64,000 nucleotides of DNA from Fen-178 sp963722575 (GTDB lineage Bacteria; Acidobacteriota; Terriglobia; Bryobacterales; Bryobacteraceae). The notes under the pieces were generated by a model. That model ran no database searches. It was given only the letters and a program-made list of their open reading frames with translations, and was not told where the DNA came from. Shown here piece after piece: positions 7,033 to 15,883 of the stretch. The DNA lies in assembly GCA_963722575.1 (NCBI GenBank), contig CAVRNR010000022.1:1984001-2048000 (forward strand). The letters run 5' to 3'. Each line of letters starts with the position of its first letter. The stretch's first letter is position 1. Both the position numbers and the translations under genes were made by a program.

Positions 7033-10000
7033 GCCCGTCCCGGACATTCATTCTTCGTCCGGTGGCAACCTCGCTGCTCATGGTGGGCATCCTGCTTGCG
7101 GGTGCGGTGGGTTACAGCCAACTTCCCGTTTCGGCGCTGCCCGAGGTGGACTATCCCACCATCCAGGTGGTCACGTTCTATCCCGGCGCCAGCCCCGACG
7201 TGATGGCGTCTTCGGTGACCGCCCCGCTGGAGCGCCAGTTCGGGCAGGTGCCCGGCTTGCAGCAGATGACCTCGACCAGCTCCAACGGGAGCTCGGTCAT
7301 CACCCTTCAGTTCAACCTCAGCCTGAATATCGATGTGGCGGAGCAGGAAGTACAGCAATCCATCAACGCTTCCGGAACCTACCTGCCGGCCGATCTGCCC
7401 ACGCCGCCGATCTACAGCAAGACCAACCCCGCCGATGCGCCGATCCTCACGCTGGCGCTCATGTCCAAAACTATGCCGCTCACCAAGGTGGAAGACTTGG
7501 CCGATACGCGCCTGGCGCCCAAGATTTCGCAACTCGCCGGCGTCGGTCTGGTGAGCATCAGCGGCGGCCAGAAGCCCGCCGTGCGCATTCGGGCCAACCC
7601 CACCGTGCTGGCTTCCTACGGTCTGAATCTGGAGGACCTGCGCAGCACCATCATTGCCGCCAACGTGAACCAGGCCAAAGGCAGCTTCGACGGCCAGCAC
7701 CAGTCCTACCAGATCGGCGCTAACGATCAGTTGCTCTCCAGCGCCGACTACGCCCCGCTGGTGGTGGCCTACCGCAATGGCGCGCCAGTCAAGCTGGCCG
7801 ACGTGGCTACCGTCGTGGACGATGCCGAGAACATCCGCCAGGCCGCCTGGATGAACAATGTGCCGGCCGTGATCATGAACATCCAGCGGCAGCCGGGCGC
7901 CAACATCATCTCCGTGGTGGACCGCATCAAGACCTTGCTGCCGCAGCTCACCTCCACGCTGCCCAAATCGGTCCAGGTGAGTATTCTGACGGACCGCACC
8001 ACCACCATTCGCGCTTCGGTGAAGGACGTGAAACTGGAGTTGCTGGTCACCATCGCGCTGGTGGTGGCGGTTATCTTCCTCTTCCTGCGCATTGTTTCCG
8101 CCACCGTCATTCCCAGCGTGGCCGTGCCGCTTTCGCTGGTGGGAACCTTCGGCGTGATGTACCTGCTCGGCTACAGTCTCAACAATCTCACGCTCATGGC
8201 CCTGACCATTTCCACCGGCTTCGTGGTGGATGACGCCATCGTCATGATCGAGAACATCACGCGCTACATCGAGCAGGGCGAGACGCCGTTGCAGGCGGCG
8301 CTGAAAGGCTCCGAGCAGATCGGCTTCACCATCATGTCGCTGACCGTGTCGCTGGTGGCGGTGCTGATTCCGCTGCTGTTCATGGGCGATATCGTGGGGC
8401 GCCTGTTCCGGGAATTCGCCGTCACCCTGGCCGTGACCATCCTGTGTTCGATGGTGGTTTCACTCACTCTGACGCCCATGATGTGCGCCAAGCTGCTGAA
8501 ACACGTTCCGCCCGGGAGCGAGGGCCGCTTCTATCGCGTTTCCGAGCGCGCCTTCGATAAAATCATCGAGATTTATGGCGCCATGTTGCGGGTAGTGCTG
8601 CGCTTCAGCACCGTCACGCTGCTGGCCGCGCTCGCCACCCTGGTGGTGACCATCGTGATGTTCATCCGCATCCCCAAGGGCTTCTTCCCCATCCAGGACA
8701 CCGGCGTCATCCAGGGTGTTTCGGAAGCGGCGCAATCCGCTTCCTTCCGCGAAATGGAAGGCCGGCAGCAGGCTCTGACGCAGGTGATTCTCAAGGACCC
8801 GGCCGTGCAGAGCCTCTCCTCGTTCATCGGCATCGACGGCACCAACACCACGCTGAACAGCGGGCGCATCCTGATCAACCTCAAGCCGCTCGAAGAGCGG
8901 AAGATCGGCGCCAGCGACGTGATCCGCCGCTTGCAGCTGCAACTGGCCGAAGTGCCCGGCATCACGCTGTTCATGCAGCCCGTGCAGGACATCACCGTGG
9001 ACGATCGCGTCAGCCGCACGCAGTTCCAGTACACGCTGGAAGATCCCAACGCCGACGAGCTGAACACCTACGCGCCGCGCATGCTGGCGGAATTGCAGAA
9101 GCAGCCGGAGCTGCGTGATGTGGCCAGCGACCAGCAGGTGCAGGGCCTGCGTGCGCGCCTGGTGTTCGATCGCGACACGGCCGCGCGCCTGGGCATTACA
9201 CCCTCGAGCATCGACCAGACGCTCTACGACGCTTACGGCCAGCGCGAAATCTCCACCATGTTCACGCAGTTGAACCAGTATCACGTGGTGCTGGAAGTCA
9301 CTCAATCGTTTTCCCAGAATCCGCTCGATTTGCGCGACCTCTTCATCCGTACCGGCACGGGGTATCCGTCGGGGTCGACGGGACTGGTCTCTGGCGGCAC
9401 GTCCAGCGCCAGCGTTCCCAGCGGGCCTGCCGCGTCGGCCCCCGCGGCGGCGGCTAGCTCGGTGGTGGCCGCCGCGCCCAACGCCGCCAGCGCCGTATTC
9501 GGCGCCGGCATCCCGTCTTCCACTGTATTTCCCACCGGCGGCCAGGTTCCGCTCGACGCATTCAGCCACGTGGAGCTCACCAGCGTTCCCATCACGGTGA
9601 ACCACCAGGGCCAGTTTCCGGTGGTGACGCTTTCGTTCAACTTGGCGCCCGACGCCTCGCTGGGCGACGCAGTCGACTCGGTGAACAAGGTGAAGCGGGA
9701 CATCGGCCTGCCGGCCAGCATCCAAGCGGCGTTCCAGGGCACGGCCCAGGCCTTTCAGAATTCGCTGGCCAACGAGACGGCGCTGGTGCTGGCCGCGCTG
9801 GTCACGGTCTATATCGTCCTGGGCATGTTGTACGAAAGCTATATTCACCCCGTGACCATTCTTTCCACGCTGCCTTCCGCCAGCGTCGGTGCGCTACTGG
9901 CGCTCTACCTGACCCACAACGATTTCAGCGTGATCGCGCTCATCGGAATCGTGCTACTGATCGGCATTGTGCAGAAGAACGCCATCATGATGATCGATTT

Positions 10001-10286
10001 CGCGCTGGATGCGGAGCGCCATCAGGGCATGGCGCCGCTGGACGCCATCTACCAGGCCTGTCTGCTGCGGTTCCGTCCCATCCTGATGACCACCATGGCG
10101 GCCATGCTGGGCGGCGTGCCCCTGGCGCTGGGCACGGGCACGGGATCGGAGTTGCGCCGTCCGCTGGGCATCGTGATTATCGGCGGCCTGATCTTCAGCC
10201 AGATGCTGACCCTTTTCACCACGCCGGTGATCTATCTCTTTTTCGATGGCATTGCGCGCCGATTCTCGCGGCGGGCCAGCTCATGA
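7029..10286 (+). CDS. RND multidrug efflux transporter (MdtB/AcrB-like)
   Basis: 1085 residues from a GTG start. Typical HAE1 RND pump: FILRPVATSLLMVGILLAG as TM1, a large periplasmic loop, the TM4 motif GFVVDDAIVMIENITRY with the two proton-relay Asp residues, and the C-terminal repeat with GIVQKNAIMMIDFALDAE. Family length is about 1030-1050. The extra length is largely an Ala/Ser/Gly/Pro-rich insertion of about 60 residues (about 778-840, nt 9360-9550) between DLRDLFIRTG and QVPLDAFSHV, where relatives have only a short loop. The gene overlaps both neighbours (GTGA and ATGA), so fusion protein and two pumps should be made together. Two tandem pump genes after one fusion protein is the MdtABC arrangement, in which the two pumps form a heterotrimer. 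Confidence 0.95.
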   Translation: MSPSRTFILRPVATSLLMVGILLAGAVGYSQLPVSALPEVDYPTIQVVTFYPGASPDVMASSVTAPLERQFGQVPGLQQMTSTSSNGSSVITLQFNLSLNIDVAEQEVQQSINASGTYLPADLPTPPIYSKTNPADAPILTLALMSKTMPLTKVEDLADTRLAPKISQLAGVGLVSISGGQKPAVRIRANPTVLASYGLNLEDLRSTIIAANVNQAKGSFDGQHQSYQIGANDQLLSSADYAPLVVAYRNGAPVKLADVATVVDDAENIRQAAWMNNVPAVIMNIQRQPGANIISVVDRIKTLLPQLTSTLPKSVQVSILTDRTTTIRASVKDVKLELLVTIALVVAVIFLFLRIVSATVIPSVAVPLSLVGTFGVMYLLGYSLNNLTLMALTISTGFVVDDAIVMIENITRYIEQGETPLQAALKGSEQIGFTIMSLTVSLVAVLIPLLFMGDIVGRLFREFAVTLAVTILCSMVVSLTLTPMMCAKLLKHVPPGSEGRFYRVSERAFDKIIEIYGAMLRVVLRFSTVTLLAALATLVVTIVMFIRIPKGFFPIQDTGVIQGVSEAAQSASFREMEGRQQALTQVILKDPAVQSLSSFIGIDGTNTTLNSGRILINLKPLEERKIGASDVIRRLQLQLAEVPGITLFMQPVQDITVDDRVSRTQFQYTLEDPNADELNTYAPRMLAELQKQPELRDVASDQQVQGLRARLVFDRDTAARLGITPSSIDQTLYDAYGQREISTMFTQLNQYHVVLEVTQSFSQNPLDLRDLFIRTGTGYPSGSTGLVSGGTSSASVPSGPAASAPAAAASSVVAAAPNAASAVFGAGIPSSTVFPTGGQVPLDAFSHVELTSVPITVNHQGQFPVVTLSFNLAPDASLGDAVDSVNKVKRDIGLPASIQAAFQGTAQAFQNSLANETALVLAALVTVYIVLGMLYESYIHPVTILSTLPSASVGALLALYLTHNDFSVIALIGIVLLIGIVQKNAIMMIDFALDAERHQGMAPLDAIYQACLLRFRPILMTTMAAMLGGVPLALGTGTGSELRRPLGIVIIGGLIFSQMLTLFTTPVIYLFFDGIARRFSRRASS

Positions 10287-13200
10287 ACATTTCCGAACCC
10301 TTCATTCACCGGCCGGTAGCAACCACCCTGATGTTGGTTGCGCTGGCGCTCTCCGGCATTGTGGCCTTCCGGCTGCTTCCGGTCTCGCCATTGCCGCAGG
10401 TGGATTTCCCGACGATTTCGGTGAACGCCGGTCTCCCCGGCGCCAGCCCGGAAACCATGGCCTCATCGGTGGCCACGCCGCTCGAACGGCAGTTCGGCCG
10501 CATCGCCGCGGTCACCGAGATGACCTCCTCCAGCTCGCTCGGCTCCACCAGCATCACCCTGCAGTTCGATCTCAATCGCAACATCGATGCCGCCGCCCGC
10601 GATGTACAGGCCGCCATCAACGCCGCGCGCGGCTATCTGCCCACCAACCTGCCCAACAATCCCACTTACCGCAAGGTGAATCCAGCCGATTCGCCCATCT
10701 TCATGCTCGCCCTCACCTCCGATGTGCTGGATAAGGGCCACATGTACGACGCCGCCTCCACCATCATGGCGCAGCGCCTGGCGCAGATCGCCGGCGTGGG
10801 ACAGGTGACGGTGGGCGGCAGCGCGCTGCCCGGGGTGCGCATCGAGCTGAACCCCGACGCGTTGAACAAGTACGGCATCGGCCTGGAGCAGATCCGCACC
10901 GTCCTCAATTCCGCCAATGCCAACACGCCCAAGGGCCATTTCTCGGACGGCTACCGCATCTGGGAAGTGGGCGCCAACGACCAGATTTTCAATGCCGTCG
11001 ACTATCAGCCGCTGGTGATCGCGTATCATGGCGGCGCCGCCGTGCGCATCTCCGACGTCGGCAGCGCGGTCGATTCGGTCGAAAACATTCGCAATTCCGG
11101 CTACGCCAATAACAAGCCTTCGGTGCTGCTCATCATCTTCCGCCAGCCGGGCGCCAACATCATCGACACCGTGGACGGCATCCGCGCCGCCCTGCCGCAG
11201 TTGAAAGCTTCCATCCCGCAGAGCATCGACATGCGCGTGGCCATGGACCAGACGGTCACTATCCGCGCCTCGGTCAACGACGTCGAGATCACGCTCCTCA
11301 TTTCGATCCTGCTGGTGATCCTGGTGGTGTTCGTCTTCCTGCGCGAGCCGCGCAGCACATTTATCCCCAGCGTGGCTGTTCCCATGTCGTTGGTGGGCAC
11401 GTTCGGGGTCATGTACCTGCTGAACTATTCCATCGACAACCTGTCGCTGATGGCGCTTACCATCTCCACCGGCTTCGTGGTGGACGACGCCATCGTGGTG
11501 ATCGAAAACATCACGCGCTACCTGGAGCAGGGGCTCGATCCGTTCCGCGCCGCATTGAAGGGCGCTGCCGAGATCGGCTCCACGGTGATGACCATGAGCA
11601 CCTCGCTGGTGGCGGTTTTCATCCCGCTGCTGCTGATGGGCGGGATTGTGGGGCGGCTGTTCCACGAGTTTGCGGTGACGCTTTCCATCGCCATCGCCGT
11701 TTCCATGGTCATTTCCCTCACGGCCACCCCCATGATGTGCGCGCACCTGTTGCGGCAGCACGGCGAGCACGGCCGGCTCTACCGCGCCAACGAGCGTGTC
11801 TTCACCTGGGTCGTCAACGCCTACGGCCGGACGCTCTCCCTAGTGCTCCGCCATGCGTTTCTCACCCTGACGATTCTGCTGTGCACCATCGCTCTGAACG
11901 TGTACTTGTTCATCCATGTTCCCAAGGGCTTCTTTCCGCAGCAGGACAACGGCCGCATGATGGGTCAGATTCTGGGGGACCAGGATACTTCCTTCCAGGC
12001 CATGGATCGGGTGCTGAGGCAGGCGGTGGCGATCGTCGCGGCCGACCCCGCGGTCGATACCGTCAACGGTTTCACCGGGAGCACCAACACGGCCCGCATG
12101 TTCGTGAACCTGAAACCGCTGGCCGAGCGCAAAATCAGCGTTGACGCGGTCATTGCGCGCCTGCGTCCCAGGATGGCGCGCATCCCGGGCGCTCTGATCA
12201 TTATGCAGGCTGCCCAGGATCTGCGCGTGGGAGGCCGTATGAGTGCCGCGCTCTATCAGTTCACCATGCGCGGCGACAACGTGGAAGACCTGAACCAGTA
12301 CGCGCCGCGCATGTACCAGGAGTTGCGCGCCATTCCCATCATCGCCGATGTAAACAGCGATCAGCAGGACCGCGGCCTCGAATCCTGGGTGCAGTATGAC
12401 CGCGCCACGGCCGCGCGCTTGGGCATTTCACCGCAACTCATCGACGCCACGCTCTACGACGCCTTCGGCCAGCGCCAGGTATCCACCATGTACACGTCGT
12501 TGAACCAGTATCACGTGGTGATGGAAGTCGCCCCGGAATACTGGCAGAATCCGCAAACCCTGCGCGATGTTTACGTGCGCGCGCCCAGCGGCAACATGGC
12601 GCCGCTCAACGCGTTCGCGCATTTCGGGCCGCAGATCGCGCCGCTTACCATCAACCACCAGGGCCTGTTCCCGGCCGTCACCATTTCATTTAACCTGCAA
12701 CCGGGGGTCGCGCTGGGCGATGCCGTGAACGCCATCACGCGCGCCGCCAACAAGGTGGGCCTGCCGGCCACCATTCAGACCATGTTCGCCGGCACGGCGG
12801 AGGCTTACCAGCAATCGTTGGGCAACGAGGACATTCTGATCGCCGCCGCGCTGGCCGCCGTCTACCTGGTGCTGGGCATTTTGTACGAAAGCTATATTCA
12901 CCCCATTACCATTCTTTCCACGTTGCCATCGGCCGGCGTGGGCGCGCTGCTGGCGCTGATGCTGACACGCACCGACCTGAGCGTGATCGCCATGATTGGC
13001 ATCATTCTGCTGATCGGATTGGTGAAAAAGAACGCCATCCTGATGATCGATTTCGCCCTGGCCGCCGAACGCCTGGAAGGGAAGAACTCGCGCGATGCCA
13101 TTTTTGAAGCCGCCATCTTGCGATTCCGCCCCATCATGATGACCACCATGGCGGCCATGCTGGGCGCGATGCCTCTGGCGCTGGGCGGCGGCACCGGCTC

Positions 13201-13372
13201 CGAGCTGCGGCGCCCGCTCGGCATCACCATCATCGGCGGCCTGATTGTGAGCCAGGCCCTGACGCTCTTCACCACGCCCGTGGTCTACCTCTACTTCGAC
13301 CGGCTGCAACATTGGTGGTCTGGTCTGAGGCGGCGAAGGCCGGCGCCGCTGGAGCCGGAGGCGGCGAGGTGA
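10283..13372 (+). CDS. RND multidrug efflux transporter (MdtC/AcrB-like)
   Basis: 1029 residues, start overlapping the preceding stop (ATGA). Same family as its neighbour: FIHRPVATTLMLVALALSG in TM1, GFVVDDAIVVIENITRYLE in TM4 with both Asp residues, and GLVKKNAILMIDFALAAE in the C-terminal half. It lacks the low-complexity insertion of the first pump (PSGNMAPLNAFAHF is the uninterrupted loop). This makes it the likely MdtC-like partner in a heteromeric pump. Substrate is unknown; MdtBC pumps export bile salts, novobiocin and similar compounds. The next gene, a response regulator, starts 28 bp downstream and may be cotranscribed. Confidence 0.95.
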   Translation: MNISEPFIHRPVATTLMLVALALSGIVAFRLLPVSPLPQVDFPTISVNAGLPGASPETMASSVATPLERQFGRIAAVTEMTSSSSLGSTSITLQFDLNRNIDAAARDVQAAINAARGYLPTNLPNNPTYRKVNPADSPIFMLALTSDVLDKGHMYDAASTIMAQRLAQIAGVGQVTVGGSALPGVRIELNPDALNKYGIGLEQIRTVLNSANANTPKGHFSDGYRIWEVGANDQIFNAVDYQPLVIAYHGGAAVRISDVGSAVDSVENIRNSGYANNKPSVLLIIFRQPGANIIDTVDGIRAALPQLKASIPQSIDMRVAMDQTVTIRASVNDVEITLLISILLVILVVFVFLREPRSTFIPSVAVPMSLVGTFGVMYLLNYSIDNLSLMALTISTGFVVDDAIVVIENITRYLEQGLDPFRAALKGAAEIGSTVMTMSTSLVAVFIPLLLMGGIVGRLFHEFAVTLSIAIAVSMVISLTATPMMCAHLLRQHGEHGRLYRANERVFTWVVNAYGRTLSLVLRHAFLTLTILLCTIALNVYLFIHVPKGFFPQQDNGRMMGQILGDQDTSFQAMDRVLRQAVAIVAADPAVDTVNGFTGSTNTARMFVNLKPLAERKISVDAVIARLRPRMARIPGALIIMQAAQDLRVGGRMSAALYQFTMRGDNVEDLNQYAPRMYQELRAIPIIADVNSDQQDRGLESWVQYDRATAARLGISPQLIDATLYDAFGQRQVSTMYTSLNQYHVVMEVAPEYWQNPQTLRDVYVRAPSGNMAPLNAFAHFGPQIAPLTINHQGLFPAVTISFNLQPGVALGDAVNAITRAANKVGLPATIQTMFAGTAEAYQQSLGNEDILIAAALAAVYLVLGILYESYIHPITILSTLPSAGVGALLALMLTRTDLSVIAMIGIILLIGLVKKNAILMIDFALAAERLEGKNSRDAIFEAAILRFRPIMMTTMAAMLGAMPLALGGGTGSELRRPLGITIIGGLIVSQALTLFTTPVVYLYFDRLQHWWSGLRRRRPAPLEPEAAR

Positions 13373-13400
13373 GAACAAGACCGATGCGGTAACCTCAAAC

Positions 13401-14771
13401 TTGGCGCATCTTTTGATCGTCGACGACGACGCCAGCACCCTGGCGTCCTTGGCGCGGGCCTTCCGCCTGGCGGGCCATGAGGCCACCGTGTGCGATAACG
13501 CCGCGCGCGCCCTCGACCTGCTGAAATCGCAGCCGTTCGACATGCTGCTCTCCGACGTCGTCATGCCCGGCAAGGACGGCCTGGCGCTGCTCGAAGACCT
13601 GCGCAACCTGGGGATCTCGCTGCCGGTGGTGATGGTCTCCGGACAGGCCAGCATCGAGATGGCGGTGCGCGCCACGCGGCTTGGCGCCGTCGATTTCCTC
13701 GAAAAACCGCTGTCCACGGACAAACTGCTCCTCACCGTGGACAACGTCCTCAAGTTGAAGCGGCTCGAGGACGAGAACCGCGAGTTGCGGCAGCGCGTGG
13801 GCCAGCACGCCATCGTCTACTCGGGCGAGGCCATGCGGCGCGTGATGGCGCAAGTGGACCGCGTGGCGGCCAGCGAAACGCGGGTCTGCATCATGGGCGA
13901 GACGGGCACGGGGAAAGAACTGATTGCGCGCGCTCTCCACCAGCGCGGCCCGCGGCGCGACGGGCCGTTCGTCACGCTGAACTGCGCCGCGGTCCCGGGC
14001 GAGCTGATTGAATCGGAGTTGTTCGGGCACGAAAAGGGGTCGTTCACCGGCGCGGCCTCGCGGCACATCGGCAAGTTCGAGCAGGCCCATCGCGGCACCC
14101 TCTTCCTGGACGAAATCGGCGACATGCCGCTGGTCATGCAGGCCAAGCTGCTCCGCGTCCTCGAGGAGGGCCAGGTGGAGCGCGTGGGCGGCGACCGTCC
14201 CGTCCCGGTCGACGTGCGGGTGATTGTGGCCACCCACCGCGACCTGGACAAACTGGTGACAGCCGGCGGCTTCCGGCCGGACCTGTACCATCGCATCTAT
14301 GTATTCCCGCTCCTGCTGCCCCCGTTGCGCGAGCGCGTGGACGACATCCCGCTGCTGGTGGCGCATTTCGCCGCGGAGGTTGCGGCACAAAACGGCTGGA
14401 AGCCCAAGACCTTCGAGCTGGAGGCTATCCAGGAGTTGCAGCGTCATCCATGGCCCGGGAACGTGCGGGAGCTGCGCAACGTGGTGGAGCGATTGCTCCT
14501 GCTGGCGGATGGGCCGGTGGATCGGGCGGCGGTGCGCCTGGCGCTGCCCCAGGTTGCGGGGCAGGTCACCGGCCTGCCCAGCCTGAACGGCCCCCTTTCC
14601 GAGCGCCTGGATTCGTTCGAGCGCGAACAGATTCTCGCGGAGCTCAAGCGCCACAACCAGCGCATGAGCGATACCGCCAAGGCGCTGGGTCTCGAGCGCA
14701 GCCATCTCTATAAGAAGTGCCAGGCGCTGGGCATCGATCTACGCGCGCTGCGCAAGAGCGCCGAGGCCTGA
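13401..14771 (+). CDS. Sigma-54-dependent response regulator (NtrC/AtoC family)
   Basis: 456 residues from a TTG start that gives MAHLLIVDDDAST, the exact beginning of a receiver domain. Receiver (1-120): acidic pocket DDD, phospho-acceptor Asp in LLSDVVMPGKDG, Lys in FLEKPL. AAA+ domain (about 145-380): Walker A GETGTGKELIAR, the sigma-54 contact loop GSFTGA (normally GAFTGA; Ser for Ala), Walker B GTLFLDEIGDMP. C-terminal Fis-type HTH (about 415-450: MSDTAKALGLERSHLYKK). It activates transcription from sigma-54 promoters when phosphorylated. Location right after the pump genes suggests control of efflux; the NtrY-like kinase at 2249 is the only candidate partner in the window. Confidence 0.93.
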   Translation: MAHLLIVDDDASTLASLARAFRLAGHEATVCDNAARALDLLKSQPFDMLLSDVVMPGKDGLALLEDLRNLGISLPVVMVSGQASIEMAVRATRLGAVDFLEKPLSTDKLLLTVDNVLKLKRLEDENRELRQRVGQHAIVYSGEAMRRVMAQVDRVAASETRVCIMGETGTGKELIARALHQRGPRRDGPFVTLNCAAVPGELIESELFGHEKGSFTGAASRHIGKFEQAHRGTLFLDEIGDMPLVMQAKLLRVLEEGQVERVGGDRPVPVDVRVIVATHRDLDKLVTAGGFRPDLYHRIYVFPLLLPPLRERVDDIPLLVAHFAAEVAAQNGWKPKTFELEAIQELQRHPWPGNVRELRNVVERLLLLADGPVDRAAVRLALPQVAGQVTGLPSLNGPLSERLDSFEREQILAELKRHNQRMSDTAKALGLERSHLYKKCQALGIDLRALRKSAEA

Positions 14772-14821
14772 GGGTTGTGTTACAGTTGTACGGAGAAAAT
14801 GGCGTGCCTGCGGGAGGTTTT

Positions 14822-15829
14822 ATGCTTCGCTCTGTTTTCCTGCTAACGTTAGTTAGCTTGTTTTCCGGTCCTCTGCGCGCCATCGTGGTAGCCAGCGGCG
14901 ATCCGAATTCCTCGTCGGTGGTGGTGGCGTACAACCAGATCGTCGACGGGGTCAACCTCAACGGCGTCGTTGAGCTTGAGAGCAGCAGCGGCATTGGCTG
15001 CTCCGGAAGTTTGTTGTCGGACGGCTACTCCATCCTCACCGCCGGACACTGCATCACATCTTCTTACGGCTCCTCCGTTCCGGACTACGTCGATGTGTAT
15101 TTCGCGGGACCGAGCGGTCCTGTCGAATATACGGCGACCACCTACTACGTCGATCCGGGGTGGACGGGAGACTCCACGCAGGGCAACGACCTGGCCATCC
15201 TTCGCCTCAGTCAAGCCGCTCCGTCGTCCGCCATCGGGTACTCGCTTTATACCGGGATTTTTACCAATTCTCCAATCCTGATGGCCGGTTACGGCTATGG
15301 TGGAACCGGGACAACCGGCGGGTGCCCCTATTCTGGCTACCAATCGACCTGCAACCCAAGCGGTCCATACTATCCATTTGGCACGTTGCGTCAAGGCCAG
15401 AACCGCTACGACACTACCGGATCAAATCCCGAGTTTGGGTGGGCCGCTAACATGCTGGTGGGTGACTTCGACAACGGCACCGACACCAACAATGCTTTGG
15501 GTTCCACGGATTCGGACATCCTCAACGAAGTCGATATCTCCTTTGGGGATTCGGGCGGGCCTTCGTTTTACGACGGTGAGATCATTGGCGTTCACGATCT
15601 GGGCGGGTGCTTCTCGGAGACCAGCTCGGGGCCTTGCACCGAGCCACCCTCCGTGTCGCCGGACAACGACTCCTATTTCGGGCAGTTGTTCGTCGATACC
15701 GGCGTCGCCGCCGACGCCTCGTGGATCGAATCGGAGGAGACTCCCGAACCGGCTTCGTGCTCATTGGTCCTGTTGGGGCTGGCAGTCGCGGAATTCTTGA
15801 GGCGCCGCACCGGGCGCCGGCCTTCGTAA
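14822..15829 (+). CDS. Secreted trypsin-like serine protease with PEP-CTERM anchor
   Basis: 335 residues from ATG 14822, which is preceded by GGGAGG and starts a clear signal peptide (MLRSVFLLTLVSLFSGPLRA). Further upstream the same frame overlaps the regulator and has no signal. The catalytic triad of the chymotrypsin (S1) family is visible: His in LTAGHC, Asp in GNDLAILRL, Ser in FGDSGGPSF. The C-terminus is a PEP-CTERM sorting tag: PEP, a hydrophobic helix SLVLLGLAVAEFL, then RRRTGRR. PEP-CTERM proteins are exported, processed by an exosortase and surface-linked, usually with exopolysaccharide. No exosortase is in this window. Confidence 0.9.
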   Translation: MLRSVFLLTLVSLFSGPLRAIVVASGDPNSSSVVVAYNQIVDGVNLNGVVELESSSGIGCSGSLLSDGYSILTAGHCITSSYGSSVPDYVDVYFAGPSGPVEYTATTYYVDPGWTGDSTQGNDLAILRLSQAAPSSAIGYSLYTGIFTNSPILMAGYGYGGTGTTGGCPYSGYQSTCNPSGPYYPFGTLRQGQNRYDTTGSNPEFGWAANMLVGDFDNGTDTNNALGSTDSDILNEVDISFGDSGGPSFYDGEIIGVHDLGGCFSETSSGPCTEPPSVSPDNDSYFGQLFVDTGVAADASWIESEETPEPASCSLVLLGLAVAEFLRRRTGRRPS

Positions 15830-15883
15830 CCCTCCGCTGTTACACCTTGGCCGCCGGCGGCCTGTGCTAATTTCGGAGTAGCC

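Noticed and set aside
8460..9848. 462-codon frame antisense to the first RND pump
   Set aside because: Same shadow effect, no family similarity and no ribosome binding site.
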